Source of the DNA: Silene conica
Lineage: Eukaryota > Streptophyta > Magnoliopsida > Caryophyllales > Caryophyllaceae
Direction: 5' to 3'
NCBI GenBank assembly: GCA_029255685.2
Contig: CM055320.2
Location: forward strand, 13,812,614-13,876,613
Length of the DNA: 64,000 bases
Shown: piece after piece, positions 54,271 to 64,000 of the stretch
Layout: every line of letters starts with the position of its first letter
Numbering within the stretch: the first letter of the stretch is position 1
Made by a program: the position numbers and the translations under genes
Notes under the pieces: model-generated
The model's input: only the letters and a program-made list of their open reading frames with translations
Database searches by the model: none
Told to the model about the DNA's origin: nothing

Positions 54271-54729
54271 TCTTATTGCCTCAAACTTTTTTTTTTAGTT
54301 TTATTGTGATTTTTTAGAGTTTAATGTCTAAATAAATAAACTCATTATACAAAAAAAAACTCATAATTTCTAAAATAAAACTAAAAAACTTTACTATAAT
54401 GCTCAAAAACTATAAAATTGGAGGTAATACATCGGATGTACCATCTTCTTTCTGCGCTAAACCGAGAAAAGGATCATACATCGGATGTAGTACCTCTAAC
54501 GTTTTATTTTTGAGCATATATGTATATTTTTAATCTTATTGCCTCAAACTTTATTTTTTTTTGTTTTATTGTGATTTTTTAGAGTTTAATGTTTAAATAA
54601 ATAAACTCGGACATTTTATAAAAAAATCAAAATTTCTAAAATAAAACTCAAAACTTTACTATAATGCTCAAAAACTATAAAATTGGAGGTAATACATTGG
54701 ATGTACCATCCTCTAACTGCGTTAAACCT
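54271..54729. repeat. Direct repeat of ~195 bp, unknown family
   Basis: Copies at about 54271-54463 and 54534-54729 share tcttattgcctcaaac, then ggaggtaatacat, ggatgtaccatc. The 70 bp between them match 36727-36795. The duplicated unit may be an unclassified transposon or an LTR-like pair. Confidence 0.75.
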
Positions 54730-55291
54730 ATGTACTTGTTCATATTGCTTTTGACGCAGTAGGACGACAATACATTCGATCTACTACCACAATTTTATAC
54801 TTTTTTAGCATTTATAATAATGTTTTTGAGTTTTGTTTTAAAAATTATGAGTATTGATATAAAGTTTTTGAGTTAAGTTATTAAAACATTAAGCTCAAAA
54901 ATTTACAATAAAACTCAAAAACATTACATATAAACTTAGTTATATTTTAATTTTAATGAAAAAAAATAAAAATCTAACTTATAAATTTTTATAAGCTAAG
55001 AAAAATACACATATGCTTAAAAACAAATAAAGTTTGACGTAATAACCTCAAAAAAACTCATACGCTCAAAAGTAAATAAAGTTTAAGATAATAAGCTCAA
55101 AAAAATATTTATATGCTCAAAAAATATTCATAAGCTCAAAAAAAAACATTCATATGGTCAAACAAATATACATATATGCTCAAAAACTAAGAAAAGTGTG
55201 AGGTAGTACCTCTGATTTATGTTCCTATTTCTCCTTTTGACGGTGAAAGTATAATATACGAATTTTCTTGGCAAAATGACAAGTTATTCAC
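54730..55291. other. AT-rich spacer with repeated ctcaaaaa phrases
   Basis: Many short direct repeats of the aagctcaaaaa / atatgctcaaaaa type and a terminal gaggtagtacctctgat, apparently more of the same unknown family as 54271. No gene. Confidence 0.5.
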
Positions 55292-55325
55292 TTTTTTTTT
55301 TTGGCGATAAAAACGTAGCTTATTA

Positions 55326-58300
55326 TTAGAAATAAATCAAATCAAGTTCCGCTACATTGAGAACGGATTCAGGAAAATCGGAAACAGAAAACCATTCCTC
55401 GCCCACACTCGTACATAGCCTCGCGCAAAGATGAGCCACCATATTCCCCTCCCGCTTCACGTGAGAGACTCCGTCACAGCCCCCAGTTCGAATCAGTTCC
55501 CTAACTTCCTGGATGCAGAGCCCTAGAGGACTTCGTGAATTCTCTTCTTTTCGACATTGCTGCACGACACTAAGCGCATCCGTTTCCATACAGTAGTTTG
55601 TCATCCCCACCCTTTGCGCTATTTCCAAGCCGAATAGCAGGGCTTTCGCTTCCGCCGTCTCCACCGACCATCTAGCTCTAACACGACAACTTGCTACCAT
55701 CGTTACAGTCCCCTGCTCATCCCTTCCTACTGCTCCTAGTCCCACCGAGAAGTCCGTCATCATAGCCGCATCTGTATTAATTTTTATGACTCCCTCACTT
55801 GGCCGCACCCAAACATCTGCACTGCTCCTGTGAGTTCCAGCGCCCCCCATAAACTGGTTATTCCCTTGATAGTCCATGACCATTCTCACAAACCCCATCA
55901 ACACTACTGTGGGATTGCAGGGATTCTCATCAAAAAGTCGAGAGTTTCGGATAGTCCATAAAGCCCAAGTAACAGCGAGGAAACGCCCTTTGTCCACTTC
56001 ATTGAGCTGCTGCAGAGCCCATAAAATGCAGTCAGAAAAAGATTTGCGTGGAGCAGTATTCACGACATCCGCAAAACCATTATCCACCCAATGTTCAGCA
56101 GTCCAGGGGCAATCAAACAACGCATGGGTAACCGATTCGTCCTCCGTTTCGCACCTGTTACACCGTGCCGTGGGACTACAATGCCTATTAAAGAAGGTCA
56201 AGTTAACAGCTAGCATTCCCGTACATCCGCGCCAAATGAAATAGGTTAGCTTTGGTGGAACCCGTTGTCCCCATATCGTTTTCCAATTGGTGTTTCCACT
56301 GCCCGTATCTCCCAGCTCTGTCATTCCTCTATTCAATCCCATACCCAGCCAGTAACCAGACCGTACCGTGTATTCACCACTGCGATCAGGCCACCAATAC
56401 AACTCATCCTCCGGCATCTGCTTACTCAAAGGAATCTCGTAAACGAGATTAATATCATTTGCATTCAGAACTGAGGAGAGCACCTCGTCCCTCCACAATC
56501 CCCTCTCTGCGTCAATCAACTCCGCAACCCGCATCTCTGGATTTGCCTCCAAATTAATGGCTGGTACCGTCCCGCCTCTCTCCCCAGGCAGCCACACATC
56601 CTCCCAAACCTTAATTTGTTTGCCATTTCCTACTCTCCACTTTATGCCATCGAGAATCAGAGATTTCGACCCCCATAGACTGCGCCACACAAAACTAGGA
56701 TTGTGTCCTCTTCGAGCCTCCAGAATGGTGTCATGCTTGAAATACCGAGCTTTCAGCACTCTGCCCACCAACGAATTTGGGTTAGTCATCAATCTTCACA
56801 CCTGTTTTGCTAAAAGAGCCTGGTTAAAAACTTTAAGGTCTCTGAAACCCATGCCCCCCATAGCTTTCGGTGTGCATAATCGCTCCCATCTCCACCAATG
56901 AATTCGACGTTTGCTCTCCGTTGTCCCCCACCAGAATCTGGCCATAACAGCGTGTAATTCCTCTAAAATTCCAGTCGGAATTGCAAACATGCTAATCATA
57001 TAAGTTGGCAATGCTTGGGCCACCGCTTTAATGAGAACTTCCTTACCCGGTTTAGATAGCATTTTCTCCTTCCAACCTTGCTTTTTTTTCCACATTCTTT
57101 CCTTAAGGCTCGCAAAAATAGTCCTCTTTGATCTACCTATAATAGTAGGAATTCCCAGATACTTTTCATGCCGTTCCACCTCACGGACTCCTAAAGCTTC
57201 CACCAACTCTGTTTTCACCGAGGCTAGGACCTTTTTGCTAAAGACTACTTCCGATTTCGAATAATTAATTTGTTGTCCTGATGCTCTTTCATAGCTACTG
57301 ATAATTTCAGCAATCGTAGAGCATTCTCTCATGTTAGCTCTTGCAAAAAGGATACTATCATCCGCGAAAAAAAGGTGTGAAATCCTCGGTGCCCCTCGAC
57401 AAACACGCGCCCCATGAATTTTTCCTTTGTCCACCGCGTCCTTTATGAGATGGGAGAAGCCGTCATCACAAAGAAGGAAAAGGTAAGGCGAAATCGGGTC
57501 CCCTTGTCGCAGGCCTCTGCTCGGCCTCACCACCCCTGACGGTTTCCCATTAATAAGGAACGAGAGAGAGACCGTTGTTACACAATTCATCACTCTATTG
57601 CGCCACATGGATGAGAACCCCATTCTCCTCATAATCTCATCCATAAAAACCCATTCCACTCTGTCGTACGCCTTACTCATATCAAGTTTCAGCGCTATAT
57701 TTCCGTGCTTGCCCTCCCCTCCTCGCTTCATGGCATGAAAAGTCTCAAAAGCAATGATCGCATTATCAGTGATGAGTCTCCCGGGTGTGAAAGCACTTTG
57801 ATTTTCTGTAATGACACCGTTCAGAAGGGGTTTGAGACGATTAGCAAGAACCTTCGAGATAAGCTTGTAGACCACATTACATAAACTGATAGGGCGATAC
57901 TCCGTAATTTCTTTTGGCTCACTACATTTCGGGATAAGAACCACATTGGTCTTATTTATGCTACTGATGTCTTCCCTGCCTTCCCACCATCCTCTAACAT
58001 AGGCACATATGTCAGTCCCGACGACATCCCAATATGTTTGGTAGACCAAGGCATGCATTCCGTCCGGGCCCGGTGCCTTATTCGGATGCATATTGAATAA
58101 AGTCGTCTTCACCTCCTCATCAGCAACTGGTCTATCAAGAGTAATGTTCATATCTGCTGAAACAACCTCTGGAATGCATTCTAGCACCTTTTCAAAATTT
58201 GATGGGCTACTGGAACAGAAGAGCTTCTGGAAATACACCTCGACCACTTTCGAAATCTCGTTCTCGTTTGTACACCATTTACCATGCTCATCCTCAATAC

Positions 58301-60642
58301 CCGCGATGGTATTTCGTTTTTTACGTTGCTTGGCTTTATAGTGGAAGTAGCTAGTATTTTTGTCCCCGTCCCGAAGTTCAGACATCCGAGCTCGAGTGTA
58401 CCAGTAGGTTTCCTCATGTCTCCTCAGTTCATCCAATTCTCGCACAATCTCCTTACATCGAGTCAGCATATACCCCGATGGTTCTTGACGTTGCCAATAC
58501 CCCAAGTCAGCCTCCCTGTCTCTAATTCTCTTCTTAATATCCCCGAAACGATGTTTAGCCCATTCCGACAATTTAGTAGCGCAGGCTTGTGTTGGAAATC
58601 GAGGTAGTCTTACTAACTAATTTCGTGTTATTAGACTTGCTAATATACTTATTAATCTCATATTAATATTGTTTAAACGATTTAATCTTATGCATGCAAA
58701 ATAAAAGCGGAAATAATGAGAATCGTATTCTTACAACCGGTCCAAAATATGCTAAGGACGATCCTCCAAGAGCAACCGAGTAGCTTGCCTCCAATGAGTG
58801 CGCACCAAGACTTACCCCTTAAATCGAACCAAAACCGAACCCGAGCTAGGAGACGGATTTAGGTCAAAACCGTATACTAATACTAATGGTAGTATTATAG
58901 ATAATATTATGAAGATAATATTATTGAGGTTGTAGTAAACTTTCTCACACTAGAAAGATGCTAGGTTTTCATTAGTCTTAGAATATGTGTGTTACTACAT
59001 ATTTATAGAATGGGATGGTTGGGGTTGGGTTTAGCCGTGAGACACAAGGTCTAGGGTAGTGAAAGAGTCAATTTGTGTCTTGCACATGACCTTAGGTATT
59101 AAGGCTATTTACTCAATATGTTTTAGGGTATTAATTTCATATTTCAACCCATAAAACATTATCACCAAAACCGGCACCTATAAACGTAAAATGCACTTTC
59201 ATTTTACGTTTTATAATTTGTACAATTACGTAACATCTTATGTGACATGACAATTGTATTAATTTGAAATATAAATTTATCATGTAAATAATATTTCTAA
59301 ATTAATTAAATCACTTTTAACAAATTATTGAGTGATTCGAAATCACTGTCCCAACATATGGTTATCGTAATAATCGTCGATACGATATATTAACAACGTT
59401 TGTCATAACCATGAACCATTCATTATACTAATTTCGATATTTCATAAATACCGATTACCATTTGACAATTGACACATTTCAATTTCAAATATAAATCTTA
59501 CTTTAAGATTCAACCTCTAATTTCTCAATATACGGTTTTAAGAATATCGATCAATCTGTATCCTATACAATTAATCAATACACGTTTAAGGGGTCAGTCC
59601 TAAAGGTGTGACCTAAAGGGATCAACTGACCACCACCGTCATACGACAGTAATGTTAAACTCTAGTCAGCCAATCATTACCGATTAATGTTGGTCAGTTG
59701 ACTATATCAATATTGGATCATCCCTTGCATATTCAATTCATAAGTTTTATGACAATGATATTTTATCATTGTCGTGATCGCACTATTGTTGAGGACACAT
59801 TTCCCAACAGCTTGCACTTTTTCAGTCACCCCTCCCCCAAATTCCCCTTCCCAAGCTTCTTGTATAACCCCTTTAAACTGATCATCGGATGTCCATAATA
59901 GTTCAAATTTGAAACCCCGGCGTCCTCTGTGTCTGTAATGCCCATTATCAGTTCTGATAATAAGTGCGGCATGATCGGAGGAATAAATTGGAAGATTTAA
60001 CACACTCGCCATTGGGAAAAGGGACCTCCACTCCGTAGAAGCAACAGCTCTGTCAAGCCTCTCCCTAATCATCGTATCCACCGTAAGACCCCGCTGCCAT
60101 GTAAAGGGATTGCCATGGTACCCAAGATCAGACAAAACACAATCATCCAATGCTTCTTTAAAAGCATCCATCCTGCATTCTCTCCTCATAGCCCCCCCTT
60201 CCTTCTCACTACTTCGGAGGATCTCGTTAAAGTCACCGAAAAAAATCACCGGAATACTACATCTCCCACACAACTCCCTCATCAGCCTCCAAGTTTTGTA
60301 TTTATTACCCGCTTTCGGCCATCCGTACAACCCTACCACACGCCAAATAGGAGCATTGTTATTATCAGTAACCTCCATCATCACATGATTATTACTATAG
60401 GAAATAAGATGAGCATTGACGTCCCTCCACCACATACCCAGACCCCCTGACCTTCCTACACTACTGATACACATACCAGTAGTATAGCCACACCTATTCC
60501 GAATAATTTCCAAGTCTCTCGCGCATAACTTTGTTTCCATTACGAAAACAAAATTTGGGCTCTCCCTCCAGCACCAATCCCGAAGGGAGCTAACCGTCAA
60601 GGGATTGCCCAACCCTTGACAGTTCCAGCTGAACATTTTCAT
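55326..60642 (-). pseudogene. LINE ORF2: endonuclease, reverse transcriptase, RNase H
   Basis: ORF2 nicks DNA and copies the LINE RNA at the nick. Endonuclease (60642-59815 region): FSWNCQGLGNP, METKL, FGDFNE, SDHAAL. RT (58571-56796): NKAPGPDG, RPISLCNVVYKL, QSAFTPGRLITDNA, FADDSILFA. Then zf-RVT (RVPPKLTYFIWRG) and RNase H (INTDAA, AEAKAL, METDAL, VAHLCA) to the stop at 55326. Breaks: a solo LTR (58590-59809) between endonuclease and RT, across which the frame is continuous if the LTR and one gcttg are ignored, and TGA at 56796-56798 just after QV, probably a Trp codon originally. No frameshift seen. Confidence 0.92.
58590..59809 (-). mobile_element. Solo LTR (copia type) inside LINE ORF2
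   Basis: 1220 bp with ends tgttggaaatcg and catttcccaaca, flanked by gcttg (58585-58589 and 59810-59814). On the minus strand it starts tgttgggaaatgtgtcctca, and its first 300 bp resemble the LTR of the element at 40616 (catcattaat, gtcagttgatc-like blocks), so it is a related but distinct family. No internal region remains: typical product of LTR-LTR recombination. Confidence 0.93.
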
Positions 60643-61982
60643 TGTTGTTCGCGGTGCTGGTCTATGCCAGTCACCGCTACTATCATTTGGTTCTCGTGCT
60701 CACCCCTGCCCTCACACATGCGCTTTGCTTCCCCTTGGTCTGTTTCCATATCGTCCTCCCCCAACATTACCCCTTTGCGTTTACAGCCTCTCCCTCCCCA
60801 AGAATTTTTCATCACCTCCCCACTACTACACGGCATTCCTTTAGTTTTTTTGACTTTGATAAACCTCCTTTCACCCATTGGCCCATTATCCCCTGTCCTC
60901 TCCTCAACTTGATCATCAGATTGTAGCACACGATTAACGAAAGTACAGGACTCATCACTCCTCGCCTCCTCCTGCCCCACGCCTTGATCATTTGTCTTGC
61001 TATTACTCCCTGCCTCATATGCTCCTGCCTCCCCTTCATTGGTCCCAGCTCCTTGCACCTCCTTATTGGCTTTTTCCGACGATATCGACACTCCCCTAAG
61101 CATTTCAACCATCCGACACAGCTCCTTCTCTTCCTCTCCACGCTTCTCCTCCGACTCGAAATCGAGTTTTCTCCCACACCTTGCCTCCTTCATGTCGCCT
61201 CTCTCCACTTTGTGAATCACTCTCCATGGTGAAGCTTTAAGATCTTCCCCAAACCTTCGCCCCGCCCCAACAGGCCCACTTCTCTCCCCACAGTCCTTCT
61301 CCCCATGTCCCATCCGTCCACAAACGTAACAGAAAAGGGGTAAGTTCTCATAGCTGATTCTAACCCTCCATTGTTTGCCCCCCTTCATTTTCATCATGAT
61401 AAAATTCGTGAGGGTTTTACGCACATCCAGAATAACACGAAGTCACATCGATCTATTTATCGATGGATTAACTGAATTGTCTATTTCCACAAACGTACCC
61501 AACGCATTCCCGATATTCACCGCATTCTCAATATTCTGTCTTCCAATAATAGGCAAGTCATAAACCCTAACCCACATGGGTGAGAAAAAGAGAGGTACCT
61601 CGGTAGGGATTGACTCCCCTTGGAGATCGGCGATGACCAGAACATGATTTTCGAAATGCCATGGTTGATCAGCCAGAACCCGCTTCTTGTCAGCCTCCTC
61701 CTTAAAAGCGAACGTGAAGATCTTTTTCTGCCTATCTATCACTTCGCCCACCACCTCCGCCTTTGGTTTCCAAGCATTTATCATAGTATCGATCAGAGCC
61801 CTTAGATTTACCTTCCTTTCCGTCCACAGCCTGCCTACGACACACTTACGTGAATCCTCCTCGTGCTCCCCATCGCCGGCAACCCAGTCCACCTCCACTA
61901 CCCTACCCTCTTCCTCCTCATCCCCCCGTGCCTCATATGGTATATTCAGGTTCAATTGTGCCACATCCTCCGGTAATGACAT
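60639..61982 (-). pseudogene. LINE ORF1: DUF4283 and zinc-knuckle RNA-binding protein
   Basis: ORF1 proteins bind LINE RNA. From ATG 61982 (MSLPEDVAQLN) the frame runs through a DUF4283 domain (KIFTFAFKEEADKKRVL, FFSPMWVRVYDLP), then meets TGA at 61443-61445, and continues in the same frame into a knuckle CX2CX4HX4C (FCYVCGRMGHGEKDC) and a charged tail, ending TGA at 60639-60641. The stop is best explained by CGA to TGA. The frame is open upstream to 62099, but MSLPED fits relatives better as the start. The terminal ATGA overlaps the ORF2 start. Confidence 0.88.
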
Positions 61983-62150
61983 GGTGAAAACGAGCGCTAA
62001 AGCAAACCGAGTGACACAACGACAAAAAAACCCCCTCCAAAACCCTAAAATTAAAGAGCAAAGATTGTAAAATAATGAAAAGAACGGAAAAACATGCAAA
62101 AAGCACGAACAGAAACCTAGGAAAACCTAGGGGCTCACACCCTCCCAAGA

Positions 62151-63356
62151 GAAAACCCTAGAGGGAACTTAGTAAAACTTCATTTTTAGTTGGCTTTGAT
62201 TTTATACAAATTTAGGAATGATCAATGATAGAAGGATGAACATGGAAAGAATTGAACGGGAAATGGCAAAATAGGAAAATATAAAGTAGAAGAAGAGTGT
62301 AGGGGAAACACTAGATATTACTGAAATTCAGCAACACCCTATTAATGAAAAAGGAGAATTGAAACAAAAAAATCTAATTTCGTATTTGTGCCAAATTGCT
62401 CGAGGATAAAAATGTAATTTATTAGTATTTGTTTATGAAGGCGAAATCTAATTGCAAATAGAAAAGTTTATTTTGAGATTTTGAGATTTTGAGTTAAATT
62501 TAAGAAAATGATTAATAGTCTGGATTATTTATATAAAATAATCCTAAAATAAAAGAGGTATGATGGTCATTTACATTTTTAAAAGAGTAAAATCCGTACA
62601 TAAATGGACACTACACTTTTTTAAAATTAATAGAAATTTTTCAAAAGCAAAACATTCATAATTTTGCCAAAAATAATTAAAAAAAATGAATTTAATGATT
62701 CTACTTTCAAAAAAGTAAAAAACACCCTTCAAAAAAATAAAGCGTGAAAACAAAAATAATTTTTTTAAGGATTGAGGTCATTTAACAACCGGGAACCAAA
62801 CCCTTCTAAGTTGATTAAGCTGACAATAATATAAAGGTTAACATTATCAGCGAGATTCACCAAAGTTTTAAGACTCTACCACATCAGCTTTTAAGTAATT
62901 TTTATTATTATTTTATTATTCAAACCCACTTTAGATTCATTTAAAACTTTATACATTATCCCTCAGACTCACCTCATACTCTACTTTTCCACCGCATTTT
63001 TCTTATGGATTTTAGATAAAAAGTAAAATAATAATATTTTAAGACATGCTAACTATTTATTGATTGTCATTTATAAAAAGGCGGGGTCAAGACTTCTTTA
63101 GTCTTTTGAGTCTTGGATTTCCAAGACTCTACTTAACACTTTATATTAAGATTTGAGTAGATTATTGAGAATTTTAGGTGAGTTTTATCTCAAGACTCGT
63201 GTGAGTCTTATCTCAAGACTCACCAATAATCTTACCCTAGCTCTATGAGTATTTATTAATCACAAATTGTTAATTGTAAAAGACAAAATTCGTCACACCC
63301 TAGAAGACAAGTAAGGGGATTGGGAAGGGTGGAGTTTAATGGACAAAAAAAAAGAA
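62151..63356. other. AT-rich intergenic DNA with a stray inverted-repeat end
   Basis: No gene. At about 62583-62613 aaagagtaaaatccgtacat reads, inverted, like the left end of the element at 35760. Between 63085 and 63220 caagact phrases recur on both strands and could be a degraded MITE. Confidence 0.4.
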
Positions 63357-63358
63357 TA

Positions 63359-63645
63359 CTTCCTCCGTTCAAATCCAAAGTGTATATATATGTTTTTTGC
63401 ACAAATATTAAGAAAGATGTTAAAAAGATATTAAAAGTACAATTGGAAGTGTGTAAGATGTTTTTTTATTAATTTAAATGTGTGATGGTTGATTAAAGGT
63501 GGATCACATCTAATGACATTTTGTGTAAGTAATTGGTGTTCACAAGGATAATTTAGTAATTTTCTTGACTCTATTAGGAAAGTGGTAGTTTGGATATGAA
63601 TGAATTAAAATGGAATATGTGTAGGTTTGATTTGAATGGATGAAG
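63359..63645. mobile_element. Stowaway MITE (287 bp)
   Basis: Ends cttcctccgttcaaatccaa and tttgatttgaatggatgaag, flanked by TA (63357-63358, 63646-63647). Confidence 0.8.
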
Positions 63646-63684
63646 TATGACATATGTACAATGCGGACTTGAATAAAAGAAGTA

Positions 63685-63800
63685 CTTCTCCCTTCAACTC
63701 CACTCTAGCATGTTATTTTTTCACGCTTATCAACGCGTATTTTACGTGTTAAATATTGTTAGCTACGTATTTGCAAAAATTATAAAAATGATAAAAAATC
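63685..63800. mobile_element. Truncated Stowaway MITE, same family as 4761
   Basis: cttctcccttcaactccact followed by the same interior as 4761-4860 (caacgcgt, aatattgttag, aaaaattataaaaat). Similarity ends near 63800 and no right end is seen in the window. Confidence 0.6.
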
Positions 63801-64000
63801 GAGATTGAGTGATCAGTTTGAATATTGACAACATCAATAATGGTATATCCGTGTGACACGTATATGCGTCACAAGCTTGCGACGGGTTAACTACACCCAC
63901 TTGTTGAGATAAGATAAGACAAAAATAAGGGTGCATAAAAAATCACAATTATTTTGTTTTTATCCCCAAATGAGTATTATTTGACCCATCATAAGTTTGC
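63801..64000. other. AT-rich end of window
   Basis: Nothing recognised. Confidence 0.4.

Larger units (their letters stand above)
55292..62150 (-). mobile_element. L1-type LINE, near full length, interrupted
   Basis: Two ORFs on the minus strand, poly(A) tail as a T run at 55292-55302, and a 5' leader extending to about 62150. ORF1 has DUF4283 and a zinc knuckle; ORF2 has endonuclease, RT, zf-RVT and an RNase H of the plant L1 type. Defects: nonsense TGA in ORF1 (61443-61445), nonsense TGA in ORF2 (56796-56798) and a solo LTR inside ORF2. No flanking duplication was confirmed and the 5' limit is approximate. Confidence 0.92.

Noticed and set aside
55876..58607. Several plus-strand ORFs of 60-120 residues
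   Set aside because: Antisense shadows of LINE ORF2 RT and RNase H.
60110..62070. Plus-strand Ser/Pro-rich ORFs
   Set aside because: Antisense shadows of LINE ORF1 and the endonuclease.

Overview
The window is nuclear DNA of a flowering plant, most likely a eudicot. It is AT-rich, has GT-AG introns, and holds one large plant gene inside dense layers of plant transposable elements (copia, Gypsy, L1 and RTE LINEs, hAT, PIF/Harbinger, Stowaway, Mutator-like, Helitron). The species cannot be named from the sequence.

Layout. 1-2.5 kb: a truncated GRF zinc-finger ORF and a PIF/Harbinger transposase broken by one stop codon. 2.5-11.7 kb: intergenic DNA with Tourist and Stowaway MITEs, three nested or adjacent nDart-like hAT elements, Helitron 3' ends and a ~21-bp tandem array. 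11.75-35.0 kb: one plus-strand gene for an autoinhibited P2B Ca2+-ATPase (ACA8/9/10 type). I rebuilt it as 33 exons (1047 codons plus stop) with an open frame. Its introns hold two Mutator-type MITEs, a 5-kb copia element, a hAT element containing a 289-bp TRIM/SMART-like LTR element, an RTE-LINE tail and a 99-bp hairpin. 35.7-39.7 kb: two elements with related terminal inverted repeats, the larger a Pack-MULE candidate holding the C-terminal piece of a TMN/EMP70 gene. 40.0-52.2 kb: an internally deleted Gypsy element whose 3' LTR was split by a young 9.3-kb gag-only copia-type element (TR-GAG-like). 52.2-53.6 kb: two more hAT elements, one with a CACTA terminus inside. 55.3-62.15 kb: a minus-strand L1 LINE with two nonsense codons and a solo LTR in ORF2. 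62.2-64 kb: AT-rich DNA with Stowaway MITEs.

The most interesting observation is in the Ca2+-ATPase. The frame and nearly all splice sites are intact, and the phosphorylation-site Asp, TGES and DGTND motifs remain. Yet the TM6 Asn and Asp that bind Ca2+ in relatives are both Tyr, the TM4 PEGLP Glu is Asp, other signature motifs are altered, and the C-terminus stops early. It is either a newly dying pump copy or a paralogue with a changed function.

Mobile-element boundaries were set from target-site duplications read directly in the sequence. Names of families rest on motif recognition and memory, not on database searches.
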